NCBI RefSeq assembly: GCF_900168045.1
Contig: NZ_FUYY01000001.1
Span: 496,001 to 560,000 of the forward strand
DNA from: Salegentibacter holothuriorum
Lineage (GTDB): Bacteria; Bacteroidota; Bacteroidia; Flavobacteriales; Flavobacteriaceae
Direction: 5' to 3'
Length of the DNA: 64,000 bases
The position numbers and the translations under genes were made by a program. Below the pieces are notes generated by a model that did not search any database, was not told where the DNA came from, and was given only the letters and a program-made list of their open reading frames with translations. How positions within the stretch are numbered: the stretch's first letter is position 1; every line of letters begins with the position of its first letter. Below, piece by piece: positions 1-8,093 of this stretch.

Positions 1-1
1 T

Positions 2-757
2 AAAATATTCTCAGTTCCTGTAAAAATTTATTCTCCTACGGATTCTAATAAAAAAACAAAGACTTTAGATTATGATCATACAATAGGTCTTGCTGTTATT
101 GGCAGTGCAGTGAACGCTTATTTAATAAAAGAATCGATTAATGAAATTTTACAAAACCTTCAGTATGCTCCAACTTGGTCTGATATCTCAATGGATAAAA
201 TAGCAAATCTAGTATTCAAAATTTATAAGAAGACTACTGCCGATCTAACTAAAGTTCTTCAAAAAGGTGGTGTTTGTGAATTAATTTTAGGCGGATATTG
301 CCCTAAACAAAATAAAATTAAAGTTTTTAAATATTACTTAGACTTATCTAATTCACCTTATACTCCCGAAATTATTGAAATATTGATAGATGAAGGTTCA
401 ATTGATTTTTCCGGTTCTGGGAAAATAGAGGCGGAAAAGATGTTTAAAAGTGATAAAAAGCTAATACCGTTAAAGATTCTTAGATCAATAGTAAATAATC
501 CTGATATAAAGGGAGTTGGTGGAGGATTGCAATATGGTGAATTCAAAAATAGAAATTTTGAGGTTTTAGGAGTTGAAGATTACAGTACTAATCCTGATAA
601 TAGTTTTAAAGAGTATTTACTTACACTAAGAGGAATTACCCTTTACAAAGGTGAATTTGAAAGCAAATTAGATGATTTTCATATCGCATATAATTTCATT
701 ACACCGTTTAAAGATGAAATAGATAATGCTTTTAAAATTGGAATTGATAATATTTAA
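2..757 (+). CDS. Cassette 1 hypothetical protein, 5' end outside window
   Basis: The reading frame is open from base 2 to a TAA at 755-757, so the gene starts to the left of the window; the GTG at 110 is internal rather than a start. The visible 251 residues have no signal peptide or membrane segment. An early stretch reading YDHTIGLAVIGSAVNAYLI, and the Gly-rich segment GVGGGLQYG further on, give a faint resemblance to Ntn-hydrolase (proteasome-like) folds, but the catalytic N-terminus would lie outside the window, so I do not assign a function. Its 3' end is followed directly by an attC site whose first box is GCCAAC, which predicts that the cassette opened with GTTGGC upstream of base 1. 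Confidence 0.7.
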   Translation, partial: KIFSVPVKIYSPTDSNKKTKTLDYDHTIGLAVIGSAVNAYLIKESINEILQNLQYAPTWSDISMDKIANLVFKIYKKTTADLTKVLQKGGVCELILGGYCPKQNKIKVFKYYLDLSNSPYTPEIIEILIDEGSIDFSGSGKIEAEKMFKSDKKLIPLKILRSIVNNPDIKGVGGGLQYGEFKNRNFEVLGVEDYSTNPDNSFKEYLLTLRGITLYKGEFESKLDDFHIAYNFITPFKDEIDNAFKIGIDNI

Positions 758-762
758 CTGCA

Positions 763-895
763 GCCAACATCGGTTCATCGCAAATAACGGGTATTACAGA
801 AAAAGTGTAATTTTAGAAACCAAGAACTAAATTATTACTAAGCCGACAAGTCCGCGTTTCTACTCCCGCAACTTGCGATAACCGTAACCGTTGGC
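763..895 (+). repeat. attC site 1 (class A)
   Basis: R'' box GCCAAC at 763-768 and R' box GTTGGC at 890-895 enclose inverted arms. The left arm CGGTTCATCGCAA pairs with the right arm TTGCGATAACCG; the left arm carries one unpaired C, which is a G on the bottom strand, as in the extrahelical base of integron attC sites. Recombination is expected after the G at 890. Confidence 0.8.
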
Positions 896-915
896 ACCAA
901 TATTAATAACCAAGA

Positions 916-1656
916 ATGCAAATAAATTTAGCAAGCCGAAAAAGAAGATTAGTAGCTCTTTTAATTGATTATTATCTGATTACATTTCTTTTAGTAAGTA
1001 TTATTTTCCTGATTTTAGGACCAGATTTTATAGAAAAAGAAGGTGGTTTTCCAACTCTTCTATTAATATTAAGTATTCCAATTGGCATAATATTTTATTT
1101 TGGAAAAGATTCAATTAACGGAACTAGTTTCGGTAAATGGATAATGGGTATTACAGTTAGAAAAGAAAATTCCTCAAATGAATCTCCTTCTTTAGTAAAT
1201 CTCTTTATTAGAAATATAACTCTAATAATCTGGCCATTAGAATTTATAGTTATTGTATTTAATAAGAACAAACAGAGACTTGGAGATCAAATTGCTAAAA
1301 CTTTAGTTTATAAAAATCCAAACAAGTCTAAAAAACTTCCTAGAATAATATCTATTATAGGTTTAGGAATAATATTCTTTGTATTTATTCTCTCATTTGT
1401 AGCTTCAAGTTTAAAAACTTCAAATGCTTATAAATTAGCTATTTCGGAGATAGAAAATAACAAAGAAATAAATCAAACAGTTGGAGAAATTATAGATTAC
1501 GGTTGGATGCCGACTGGAAATGTTAGTATAAAAAATGGTGAAGGAATAGCAACCTATGACATAAAGGTTATTGGAGAAAAAAAAGAAATGAACGTTCAAG
1601 TAGAACTGATTAAACCAAAAGATGGTAATTGGGAAATAACAAGTTTCAACTATTAA
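916..1656 (+). CDS. Cassette 2: RDD-family membrane protein with Coa1-like tail
   Basis: A 246-residue integral membrane protein. The N-terminus shows the RDD signature: RRLVALLIDYYL at about residues 10-21, a second helix near 45-65, GTSFGKWIMGI near 75-85 and the closing KQRLGDQIAKTLV near 118-130. A further hydrophobic helix at about 143-166 is followed by a soluble domain whose pattern (AYKLAISEIENN ... GWMPTGNVSIKNGEG ... WEITSFNY) resembles the Coa1 cytochrome-oxidase-assembly-like domain. RDD proteins are often proposed to be transporters or chaperone-like membrane proteins; the role here is unknown. The start ATG lies 25 bases after the cassette boundary at 891. The gene fills its cassette with no room for a second gene. 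Confidence 0.85.
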   Translation: MQINLASRKRRLVALLIDYYLITFLLVSIIFLILGPDFIEKEGGFPTLLLILSIPIGIIFYFGKDSINGTSFGKWIMGITVRKENSSNESPSLVNLFIRNITLIIWPLEFIVIVFNKNKQRLGDQIAKTLVYKNPNKSKKLPRIISIIGLGIIFFVFILSFVASSLKTSNAYKLAISEIENNKEINQTVGEIIDYGWMPTGNVSIKNGEGIATYDIKVIGEKKEMNVQVELIKPKDGNWEITSFNY

Positions 1657-1660
1657 TACA

Positions 1661-1798
1661 GGTGCCAACAACGGCTCATCGCAAATAACGGGCAGTTTAC
1701 TGAAAATCGCTATTTTAGAGATCAATTATTAAAACAACTAATCCGACAAATCCGCGTCCTTACTCCCGCAACTTGCGATAGCCGGGACCGTTGTGCAT
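1661..1798 (+). repeat. attC site 2 (class A)
   Basis: R'' GGTGCCAAC (1661-1669) is the exact reverse complement of GTTGGCACC (890-898), the box that opens the same cassette. R' is GTTGTGCAT from 1790. The arms CGGCTCATCGCAA and TTGCGATAGCCG have a compensated C-G change relative to site 1 (CGGTT/AACCG to CGGCT/AGCCG). Confidence 0.85.
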
Positions 1799-1805
1799 AA
1801 TTTTG

Positions 1806-2813
1806 ATGAAAATGCAGAGAAGAATAGATAATCCGAAAAATATTGATCATAAATTAATTGAAAGTCAATTAAAAGAAGGTAATCACGTCTTTATTCAGTT
1901 TTCCGATGAAGTTTATTCTAGGAAGCTACTCAGCACTCTCAATAAATTATGTTCGAAATATGATAAAAACTTCAGCATTCGATTTTATGGTCATTATTCA
2001 AAAACTTTTGATTGTGATATACTTAAAAATATACCGAACGTAAAATCACTATATATTGATTGCATAATAAAAGTCAAAAATCTCAATCAAGTTTCAAATC
2101 TAAAAAACCTCGAAAGTTTAAGTTTGGGTATTTATGAACTTGAAGAAACAGAAATACTAGATTCTAAAAACTTTAAAAATTTAACCGACCTAATTATTGG
2201 AGATACTAAAACAAAAGCGTTTAATCTAGAATATTTACAAGATTATAAAAGGTTAAAGTTTTTAATTATTTCAGGTCACACTAAGAATATTGACAAAGTA
2301 AAATACTTAAGTAATCTAACCTATTTAAGCTTGAACTCTATTTCTAAGGTTAAGTTAGATTTCATTAATTCTCTGACAAACTTAAAAACCTTAAAAATCA
2401 TATTAGGTGGACGAGAAAACTTGAAGGAGATAGAAGAAAATAATATTGAAGAATTAGAAATCATAAGAGTAAGAGGATTAAGTAGTTTTGAAAATATTTC
2501 GAAGTTTAAAAAACTCAAAAGTTTATTAATTGAAGACCAAATTAAATTAAAGGAACTTCATTTTAATAGACCTTTCGAATATTTGAAAGACTTCAAATTG
2601 ATAAACTGCAAATCTTTTATAAGATTATCTGGTCTAATAAATCTAAAATGTCTTGAAAATTTAAGAATTTATAAAACCAATATTGATTTTGATAATTTTA
2701 TAAAGCAACCACTTCCAAAATCTTTAAATGTTCTAGCCTTTTATACTACAAAAGCTAAAATTGATAAGGAAATAAAAATTCGGTTACAAGACTTAAATTA
2801 CAAAGAGCATTAA
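1806..2813 (+). CDS. Cassette 3: leucine-rich-repeat protein
   Basis: About 335 residues with no signal peptide, so probably cytoplasmic. From about residue 85 the protein is a run of irregular leucine-rich repeats of 20-25 residues (NLKNLESLSLG, NLTDLIIGD, RLKFLIISG, NLTYLSLNS, NLKTLKIIL, KLKSLLIED, CLENLRIYK). The N-terminus (about 1-75) has a QFSDEVYSRKLLSTLNKLC segment that I do not recognise. LRR cassettes of this kind usually mediate protein contacts; no partner can be inferred because each cassette is independent. The frame is open back to the cassette boundary at 1791 (TTG), but ATG at 1806 or 1812 is the likelier start. Confidence 0.8.
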   Translation: MKMQRRIDNPKNIDHKLIESQLKEGNHVFIQFSDEVYSRKLLSTLNKLCSKYDKNFSIRFYGHYSKTFDCDILKNIPNVKSLYIDCIIKVKNLNQVSNLKNLESLSLGIYELEETEILDSKNFKNLTDLIIGDTKTKAFNLEYLQDYKRLKFLIISGHTKNIDKVKYLSNLTYLSLNSISKVKLDFINSLTNLKTLKIILGGRENLKEIEENNIEELEIIRVRGLSSFENISKFKKLKSLLIEDQIKLKELHFNRPFEYLKDFKLINCKSFIRLSGLINLKCLENLRIYKTNIDFDNFIKQPLPKSLNVLAFYTTKAKIDKEIKIRLQDLNYKEH

Positions 2814-2819
2814 CAAAAC

Positions 2820-2957
2820 TATGCACAACAACGGTTCATCGCCAATAGACGGTAGCGTTAGAAAGAAAATAATTAACTTGACCAACAAACCAATACTAAG
2901 CCGACAAATCCGCGTCCCTTACTCCGCCAACTGGCGATAACCGGGACCGTTGGCGAC
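2820..2957 (+). repeat. attC site 3 (class A)
   Basis: R'' TATGCACAAC (2820-2829) is the exact complement of GTTGTGCATA at 1790-1799. R' GTTGGCGAC starts at 2949. The arm pair CGGTTCATCGCCA / TGGCGATAACCG differs from sites 1 and 2 at a paired position (GCAA/TTGC to GCCA/TGGC), again a compensatory change, and keeps the unpaired C in the left arm. Confidence 0.85.
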
Positions 2958-2992
2958 AAGCTTAAAATTAATATTCACTTAAAAATCATCAT

Positions 2993-4090
2993 ATGAGAAC
3001 GAGTCTAATTTTTATTTTTTTATCAATTACATTTCTTAGTAACTCTCAGGAATTCAAAATTAATGGTGATTTTGAAGGGACTAAGACTGATAGTATATTT
3101 CTTCAATATATAAACCAAGAAGGTGAATACGTTAGAGATACTTTAAAAATTCAAGATGGTAAGTTTACTGCATATGGAAAAATTAAAGGAACGCAACGTG
3201 TTTTTATAATTGGGAATACTGAAGATAATAGTATGGAAGATCCAAATTTAGGATATTTCTTCCTAGAGCCAAAAACTGTGAAACTCACATTACGAGAGGA
3301 TAATTTCAAAAATTTGAAAGTAGTTAATTCTCCTACGCAATTAGAATTTGAAAATATTAATAAAAAATCTTTAAAATTCGTTTCTCAAGCTGACAGTCTC
3401 TCGAAAGCAAACGCAGAAAGAGATGTTATAATGCAAAAATTTGAAGAAATTAAAAATTTGGAATTGAATTATGCTTCAAGAAATCCTTCTTCCGTTCTAA
3501 ATCCATACTATGTAAGTTTTTATATGAGGCAGTTAGATCAAGATGTTCTTAGACAATATTTTAATAAGATGTCAGAAAAAAATAGAAATTCAGTGTATGG
3601 CCAACAAATCAAAGAACTATTAAATAGCGCGAAAATTGTAAGTAGTGATAAGGCTCCAGATTTCAATTTGACTGATTTAAAAGGGAATAATTTGAGTATG
3701 GAAAAATTTAGCGGCAAATATTTACTTATTGACTTTTGGGCTGGTTGGTGCATACCTTGTGTAAAACAACTTCCAGAATTAAAAGTTCTTTCCAAAAAAT
3801 TTAAAGACAAGGATTTCGAAATATTAGGCGTTTCATTTGATCAAAATAAAGAACAGTGGAAAAAGAGCGTGATTAAACATGAGACACAGAACTGGAATCA
3901 CGTTTATATTGGAATGGAAAATATTAGAAAAGAAGGTTCGCTAAGCGAAAAATATGATATACAACCAATTCCTGCTTATATTTTAATTGATAAAGAGGGT
4001 AGAATAATAGATCGTTACTTAAATGCTTCAAACAATAACAATAGTTTTAAAGATCTTACTTTAAAATTAGAGGAATTGATGGCAAAATAA
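2993..4090 (+). CDS. Cassette 4: TlpA-like thioredoxin with DUF4369-type N-terminus
   Basis: 365 residues: a cleavable signal peptide (about 1-18, ending SNSQ), an N-terminal beta-rich region resembling DUF4369 (about 20-115), a helical linker with coiled-coil character, and a C-terminal thioredoxin-fold domain (about 218-365). The active site is W252-C253-I254-P255-C256, with a cis-proline context QPIPAYILID near the end. Such proteins are extracytoplasmic thiol-disulfide reductases common in Bacteroidota. CIPC instead of the usual CGPC or CxxC variants will shift redox potential but keeps both cysteines. Spaced 43 bases from the cassette boundary at 2950. Confidence 0.88.
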   Translation: MRTSLIFIFLSITFLSNSQEFKINGDFEGTKTDSIFLQYINQEGEYVRDTLKIQDGKFTAYGKIKGTQRVFIIGNTEDNSMEDPNLGYFFLEPKTVKLTLREDNFKNLKVVNSPTQLEFENINKKSLKFVSQADSLSKANAERDVIMQKFEEIKNLELNYASRNPSSVLNPYYVSFYMRQLDQDVLRQYFNKMSEKNRNSVYGQQIKELLNSAKIVSSDKAPDFNLTDLKGNNLSMEKFSGKYLLIDFWAGWCIPCVKQLPELKVLSKKFKDKDFEILGVSFDQNKEQWKKSVIKHETQNWNHVYIGMENIRKEGSLSEKYDIQPIPAYILIDKEGRIIDRYLNASNNNNSFKDLTLKLEELMAK

Positions 4091-4100
4091 CTAAACGCCA

Positions 4101-4237
4101 GTCGCCAACAACGGTTAATCGCCAATAAGCGGAACCGTTAGAAAGAAAATAATTATCTTGACCAACAAACTAATATTAAGCCGACAAATCCGCGTCCCCT
4201 ACTCCGCCAACTGGCGATAACCGAGACCGTTGTAGCC
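4101..4237 (+). repeat. attC site 4 (class A)
   Basis: R'' GTCGCCAAC (4101-4109) is the exact complement of GTTGGCGAC at 2949-2957. R' GTTGTAGCC spans 4229-4237. Arms CGGTTAATCGCCA and TGGCGATAACCG; here the left-arm extra base is A instead of C. Confidence 0.85.
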
Positions 4238-4256
4238 AATTTTAAAACGAGAAAAT

Positions 4257-5384
4257 TTGAGGAAAATAATCATATTTATATTTTTAATAACTCAATTTTG
4301 CTTTTCACAAAATGCTCCTGAAATTAGTATTTTGACTTGTTCTCCTGGCGAAGAAGTTTATTCCATTTTTGGACATTCAGCAATTAGAATTGTAGATAAC
4401 GATAAAGATATTGTATACAATTTTGGAATGTTTGACTTTGATACACCAAACTTTACTTTAAAATTTGTTACTGGTCGGTTAAAATATCAATTAGGCATTC
4501 AAGAAACCGACAATTTCATCAAAATTTATTCAAATGAGAATAGAAAAGTATCAGAACAAAAATTAAAGCTTCAAAAGCAACAAAAAAATGAATTAATAGA
4601 AAAACTAAACTTCCTTTACAGACCTGAAAACAGATATTACACATACTCTTTTATAGAAAAAAATTGTTCTACTGAAATTCGTGATCTATTGATAGAAAAT
4701 GGAGTGAAATTTCCCAAAGCGAACTTAGAAAAAAGCAACAGAGATTTAATAAATTCTCATCTGATAACAAAACCGTGGATTCGGTTCGGAACCAATTTGA
4801 TGTTAGGAAAATCATTAGATGAAAAAAGCAATAAATTTCAAAGTATGTTTCTTCCCAAGTATTTAGAACAAGAAATTAATAATTCTACAATAAATGGTCA
4901 TAAGCTAGAAAAATCAAGAAAATCTTTGAACAACGTGAAATCTAAAGAAGGAAGTGAATTGTATAAATGGACTTCACCAATTGTAATATTTTCAATTTTA
5001 CTAATAATTTATCTTTTCAAGTTCTATAAGCCATTTGAAACAATTTTTAGTTTATGTATAGGTACTATTGGATTAATATTACTACTAATGTGGATATTTT
5101 CAGAACATCCAGAAGTAAAGAATAATTTGAACATTTTATGGGCAAATCCATTATACCTACTTTATATTCCAATTAAAAATAATGAGCAATTAAAGAAGTT
5201 TATAGCTTATATATTGATTACGTTTCTCGTCATAAGTATTTTAATTTGGATTACTAATTATCAATCATTTGACGTAGGAATAATTCCAGTACTTTTAATT
5301 CTAACTATAATGAATGTTAGGCACATTAAAACTGGCTACAACATCGGTTCATCGCAAATAACGGGTTTAGTCGAAAAAGTGTAA
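4257..5384 (+). CDS. Cassette 5: DUF4105 membrane protein ending inside attC
   Basis: 375 residues from a TTG start. A signal peptide (about 1-18, ending CFSQ) precedes a DUF4105 (Lnb N-terminal periplasmic-like) domain with the conserved GEEVYSIFGHSAIRI at about 31-45, YNFGMFDF at 54-61 and NCSTEIRDLL with C137. This family is papain-like and related to Lnb lipoprotein-modifying enzymes; H40 and C137 fit a thiol active site, which is inference. Four hydrophobic segments follow (about 230-247, 255-277, 307-327, 333-350). The last 15 or so codons and the stop are supplied by the attC site, so the original C-terminus has probably been replaced or the ORF was selected to read through. Cassette boundary at 4230. 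Confidence 0.8.
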   Translation: MRKIIIFIFLITQFCFSQNAPEISILTCSPGEEVYSIFGHSAIRIVDNDKDIVYNFGMFDFDTPNFTLKFVTGRLKYQLGIQETDNFIKIYSNENRKVSEQKLKLQKQQKNELIEKLNFLYRPENRYYTYSFIEKNCSTEIRDLLIENGVKFPKANLEKSNRDLINSHLITKPWIRFGTNLMLGKSLDEKSNKFQSMFLPKYLEQEINNSTINGHKLEKSRKSLNNVKSKEGSELYKWTSPIVIFSILLIIYLFKFYKPFETIFSLCIGTIGLILLLMWIFSEHPEVKNNLNILWANPLYLLYIPIKNNEQLKKFIAYILITFLVISILIWITNYQSFDVGIIPVLLILTIMNVRHIKTGYNIGSSQITGLVEKV

Positions 5385-5470
5385 ATTTAGAAACCAGGAA
5401 AGAAAATAGTTAATCCGACAAGTCCGCGTCCCTACTCCCGCAACTTGCGATAACCGTAACCGTTGTGCAC
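5334..5470 (+). repeat. attC site 5 (class A), overlapping end of cassette 5 gene
   Basis: R'' GGCTACAAC (5334-5342) is the exact complement of GTTGTAGCC at 4229-4237. R' GTTGTGCAC spans 5462-5470. Arms CGGTTCATCGCAA and TTGCGATAACCG as in site 1. Confidence 0.87.
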
Positions 5471-5491
5471 AATTTAGAAGCAAATTTTTAG

Positions 5492-6157
5492 ATGAAATAT
5501 AAAATCTTAATATTCTTAATTCCTTTCCTTATAAGTTGTGAGTTTTCAAACAAGAAGGATAATATTTCTGGTGAGAACTATAAAAAAGTTGGAAATAATA
5601 TAATTACATCAAAGGAAGATACTAAATATGGATTCAAAGAAGGTAGTAAGGCACATGTATTTAATTCTAAGGGTGTCGATTTAGGTTTAAAGGAAAAATA
5701 TCAAGAAGCAGAAATTGTGCTGAAGAAAGCTTTATTAGAAGCACCAAATAATCCTATTATTTTAAACAATATTGGATTAACATATTATAACCGAGGTATA
5801 TATAATACTGCAATAATATATTTCAACCGATCCTTAAAATTTTCCGATTCTTCAAGTATTATGGCTGCAACAAATCTTGGTTTAACCTATTATAATCAAA
5901 TGGATTATGCAAGAGCATTAGAAATTATGGATTATAGTCTGACTAAGCAGAATTGTGATAATGTAGAAAAACTTACTGTTAGATTAAATAGAATAATGGT
6001 AAATGTAGAACTCGAAGATTGCGATGAAATTAACAAAGATCTAAAAGCAATAGAATATCTACGCAAAAATAATGAACTAGGAGATTATGCTGCTTACATT
6101 GACAAAGTAGATGGCCAAATAACTAAACTGTGCACAACATCGGTTCATCGCAAATAA
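5492..6157 (+). CDS. Cassette 6: TPR lipoprotein
   Basis: 221 residues. The N-terminus IFLIPFLISC is a lipoprotein signal with the acylated Cys at about residue 16. Residues of about 50-150 contain two to three tetratricopeptide-like helical pairs (FNSKGVDLGLKEKYQEAEIV, ILNNIGLTYYNRGIYNTAI, AATNLGLTYYNQMDYARAL). It is predicted to be an envelope scaffold protein; no enzymatic motif. The last codons and the TAA are provided by the attC repeat (tail TTSVHRK), as in the preceding cassette. Cassette boundary at 5463. Confidence 0.82.
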   Translation: MKYKILIFLIPFLISCEFSNKKDNISGENYKKVGNNIITSKEDTKYGFKEGSKAHVFNSKGVDLGLKEKYQEAEIVLKKALLEAPNNPIILNNIGLTYYNRGIYNTAIIYFNRSLKFSDSSSIMAATNLGLTYYNQMDYARALEIMDYSLTKQNCDNVEKLTVRLNRIMVNVELEDCDEINKDLKAIEYLRKNNELGDYAAYIDKVDGQITKLCTTSVHRK

Positions 6158-6266
6158 CGGGTTTAGTGGAAAAAGTGTAATTTTAGAAACCAGGAAAGAA
6201 ATTGGTTAATCCGACAAGTCCACGTCCCTACTCCCGCAACTTGCGATAACCGTAACCGTTACCTGC
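6129..6266 (+). repeat. attC site 6 (class A), overlapping end of cassette 6 gene
   Basis: R'' TGTGCACAAC (6129-6138) is the exact complement of GTTGTGCACA from 5462. R' GTTACCTGC spans 6258-6266, a box very different from those of sites 1-5, and this difference is mirrored at the far end of the next cassette. Confidence 0.87.
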
Positions 6267-6373
6267 AATGCACAAAAAACAGTTTCAAATTTTGATATGA
6301 CAGCTTTTTAATGAACTTTTTATAAAAAAACAACGCAAACATTGAGCTAACTCGAAAAAAATTAACTAGGCAC

Positions 6374-6391
6374 TAAACTCTAAAGAGTTTA
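6374..6391. promoter_or_regulatory. Perfect 18-bp palindrome upstream of nuclease cassette gene
   Basis: TAAACTCTAAAGAGTTTA is two 8-base arms around AA, 18 bases before the ATG of the nuclease gene and inside the unusually long 150-bp leader of this cassette. It may be an operator for the helix-turn-helix-like N-terminus of that protein or another regulator. No other cassette here has a comparable site. Confidence 0.45.
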
Positions 6392-6408
6392 TTTATATAT
6401 AGTGTGAT

Positions 6409-7851
6409 ATGACATCAATGGAAAAGTTATTAAATAAAAAAGGACCTTTGATGTCTAATGAATTATCAAGCTTTATAGAAAAGGCAGAAAACATTAATTA
6501 TAACACAGCTAGTCAAAGAGTTGCCAGAAATAAAAAAATACTAAAAATCAAAGGGTATTTTGTTAGTAATTTATCTTTGTGTTATTTAGAAAAACACATT
6601 GATGATGGGCTTTTGTTTGATTCTTTGAATAAAGCAATGTTCGAAAATGGAAAAAAATATTGGTACACTTTAAATGCTTTAGAACTTCACGGAGGAATTA
6701 TTAATCAAAAATATTTAGAATGCTATACCAACTATCCAATTATAGCATTAAAAGGACATTTACCTTTCAAAAAGATAATTCAAAAATTCATAAAATCTGA
6801 TATCCTGAATTATAATAGTGAGTACTACTACATTTCCCCTAAACTAAAAAGAACCAACTTCAATTCGTTAACCTATAAAACAATAGAGGCTATCAAAGAA
6901 AATATTCTTACTGACTTTGGTACTTTAAATAAAAATATAGGTCTTATTTCATACAACACGGCTGAAAAATATGCTGAATTCGGAAAATTCAGGTGGGCTT
7001 TCAAAGGTGTTTCAAATATTACTGGATTAATGCAGGGAAGTAAACCTGGATTTGTATTAGCTGATATTTTAATTGGAACTTCAATTAATGAAAAAGATGT
7101 ATCATTCTTTATTGAAAAAATAAAGCATATTCAAAGCTTTAATAATGCTTCAAGGATAATTCCTTTTCTAATAGTAGATGACTTAAGCAAAGAAGCATTA
7201 ATTGCTTTAAAATATCACGGAATTGCTGTAGGCTTTATCAAAGAACTATTTGGACAAAAATATGCCGAAACTCTTAAAGAATTAATTAGTGTTTTGAATA
7301 ATGCTGGAGCTAGTTTAAAATCTTCACCTGAAAAATATCTAGATTTAATAAAAGAATTAAAAAAATATAATGAAGGTTTAGCTAATAATATTAGAGGAGC
7401 ACTTTTCGAATTTGTTGTTGGACATATTCATTCACTAGATAGTAACAGTAGTATTGATTTAGGTCGTGAAATTTATGAAAATGATTCTCGCCACGAAATG
7501 GACGTTTTAGCTATTTATAATGATAGGATTGTTATAGCGGAATGCAAAGCAAAGCGGTCAATGATAAACCTTGAAACTATAGATAAATGGTTAGGCGAAA
7601 AAGTTCCAGCATTTAAAAAATGGATTGAAAAACAAGAAACTTGGAATAAGAAAAATATTGAATTTGAATTTTGGTCAACTGGTGGTTTTACAGATGAAGC
7701 TCTAGAAAAACTAGAATATATATCTAAATCAGCTTCAAAATATAAAGTATCGTATTTTGAACCAAATGACATTAGAAATAAAGCTTTGTCGATGCAAAAC
7801 AAAAAATTAAAGGAAGCATTAGATGATTTCTTTTTAAAAGCCAAAGTATAG
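6409..7851 (+). CDS. Cassette 7: stand-alone PD-(D/E)XK nuclease with HTH-like N-terminus
   Basis: 480 residues, no signal peptide. The first 60 or so residues resemble a winged-helix domain of the kind seen in AbiEi-like regulators (NYNTASQRVARNKKILKIKGYF). The middle is unassigned. The C-terminal third carries a PD-(D/E)XK nuclease core: E334 in a helix (ALFEFVVG), D365 in HEMDVLA, and E378-C379-K380 in VIAECKAKRS, with the usual 12-residue gap between D and ExK. This is the arrangement of restriction-type endonucleases, and defence is a plausible role, but no methylase or specificity subunit accompanies it. The cassette (6259-8063) has a leader with its own possible operator. Start at 6409 or the ATG at 6418. 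Confidence 0.72.
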   Translation: MTSMEKLLNKKGPLMSNELSSFIEKAENINYNTASQRVARNKKILKIKGYFVSNLSLCYLEKHIDDGLLFDSLNKAMFENGKKYWYTLNALELHGGIINQKYLECYTNYPIIALKGHLPFKKIIQKFIKSDILNYNSEYYYISPKLKRTNFNSLTYKTIEAIKENILTDFGTLNKNIGLISYNTAEKYAEFGKFRWAFKGVSNITGLMQGSKPGFVLADILIGTSINEKDVSFFIEKIKHIQSFNNASRIIPFLIVDDLSKEALIALKYHGIAVGFIKELFGQKYAETLKELISVLNNAGASLKSSPEKYLDLIKELKKYNEGLANNIRGALFEFVVGHIHSLDSNSSIDLGREIYENDSRHEMDVLAIYNDRIVIAECKAKRSMINLETIDKWLGEKVPAFKKWIEKQETWNKKNIEFEFWSTGGFTDEALEKLEYISKSASKYKVSYFEPNDIRNKALSMQNKKLKEALDDFFLKAKV

Positions 7852-7870
7852 TAATGACCGATGAAAGCAC

Positions 7871-8071
7871 TGCAGGTAACAACGTATATAGCTCATAGCT
7901 AATTAGTTGCCTAAACGAAGTTAAGGCATATTTGCGAAGTCGCCAAATTTTTAAATTTGACGATTTCCAGTAAAAAAGATAAATATTAAAATTTAAAAAT
8001 CTGGCTTGTATGTAATCCGAAAATAATAGCTAATTTACACGCTACGAGCCATATACAAAACCGTTGGCAAC
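7871..8071 (+). repeat. attC site 7 (class B, about 200 bp)
   Basis: R'' TGCAGGTAAC (7871-7880) is the exact complement of GTTACCTGCA at 6258-6267. R' GTTGGCAAC spans 8063-8071. The arms are unrelated in sequence to class A: GTATATAGCTCATAGC pairs with GCTACGAGCCATATAC, the mismatches becoming G-T wobbles on the bottom strand but A-C on the top strand. The interior contains a second hairpin around AATTTTTAAATTT. Confidence 0.82.
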
Positions 8072-8093
8072 AAGCTGAAAAAAACCGAACTAA

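Noticed and set aside
6344-6351. GAGCTAAC, complementary to the GTTAGCTC box of the HigBA cassette
   Set aside because: It lies in the leader of cassette 7, far upstream, with no attC arms after it. Chance match.
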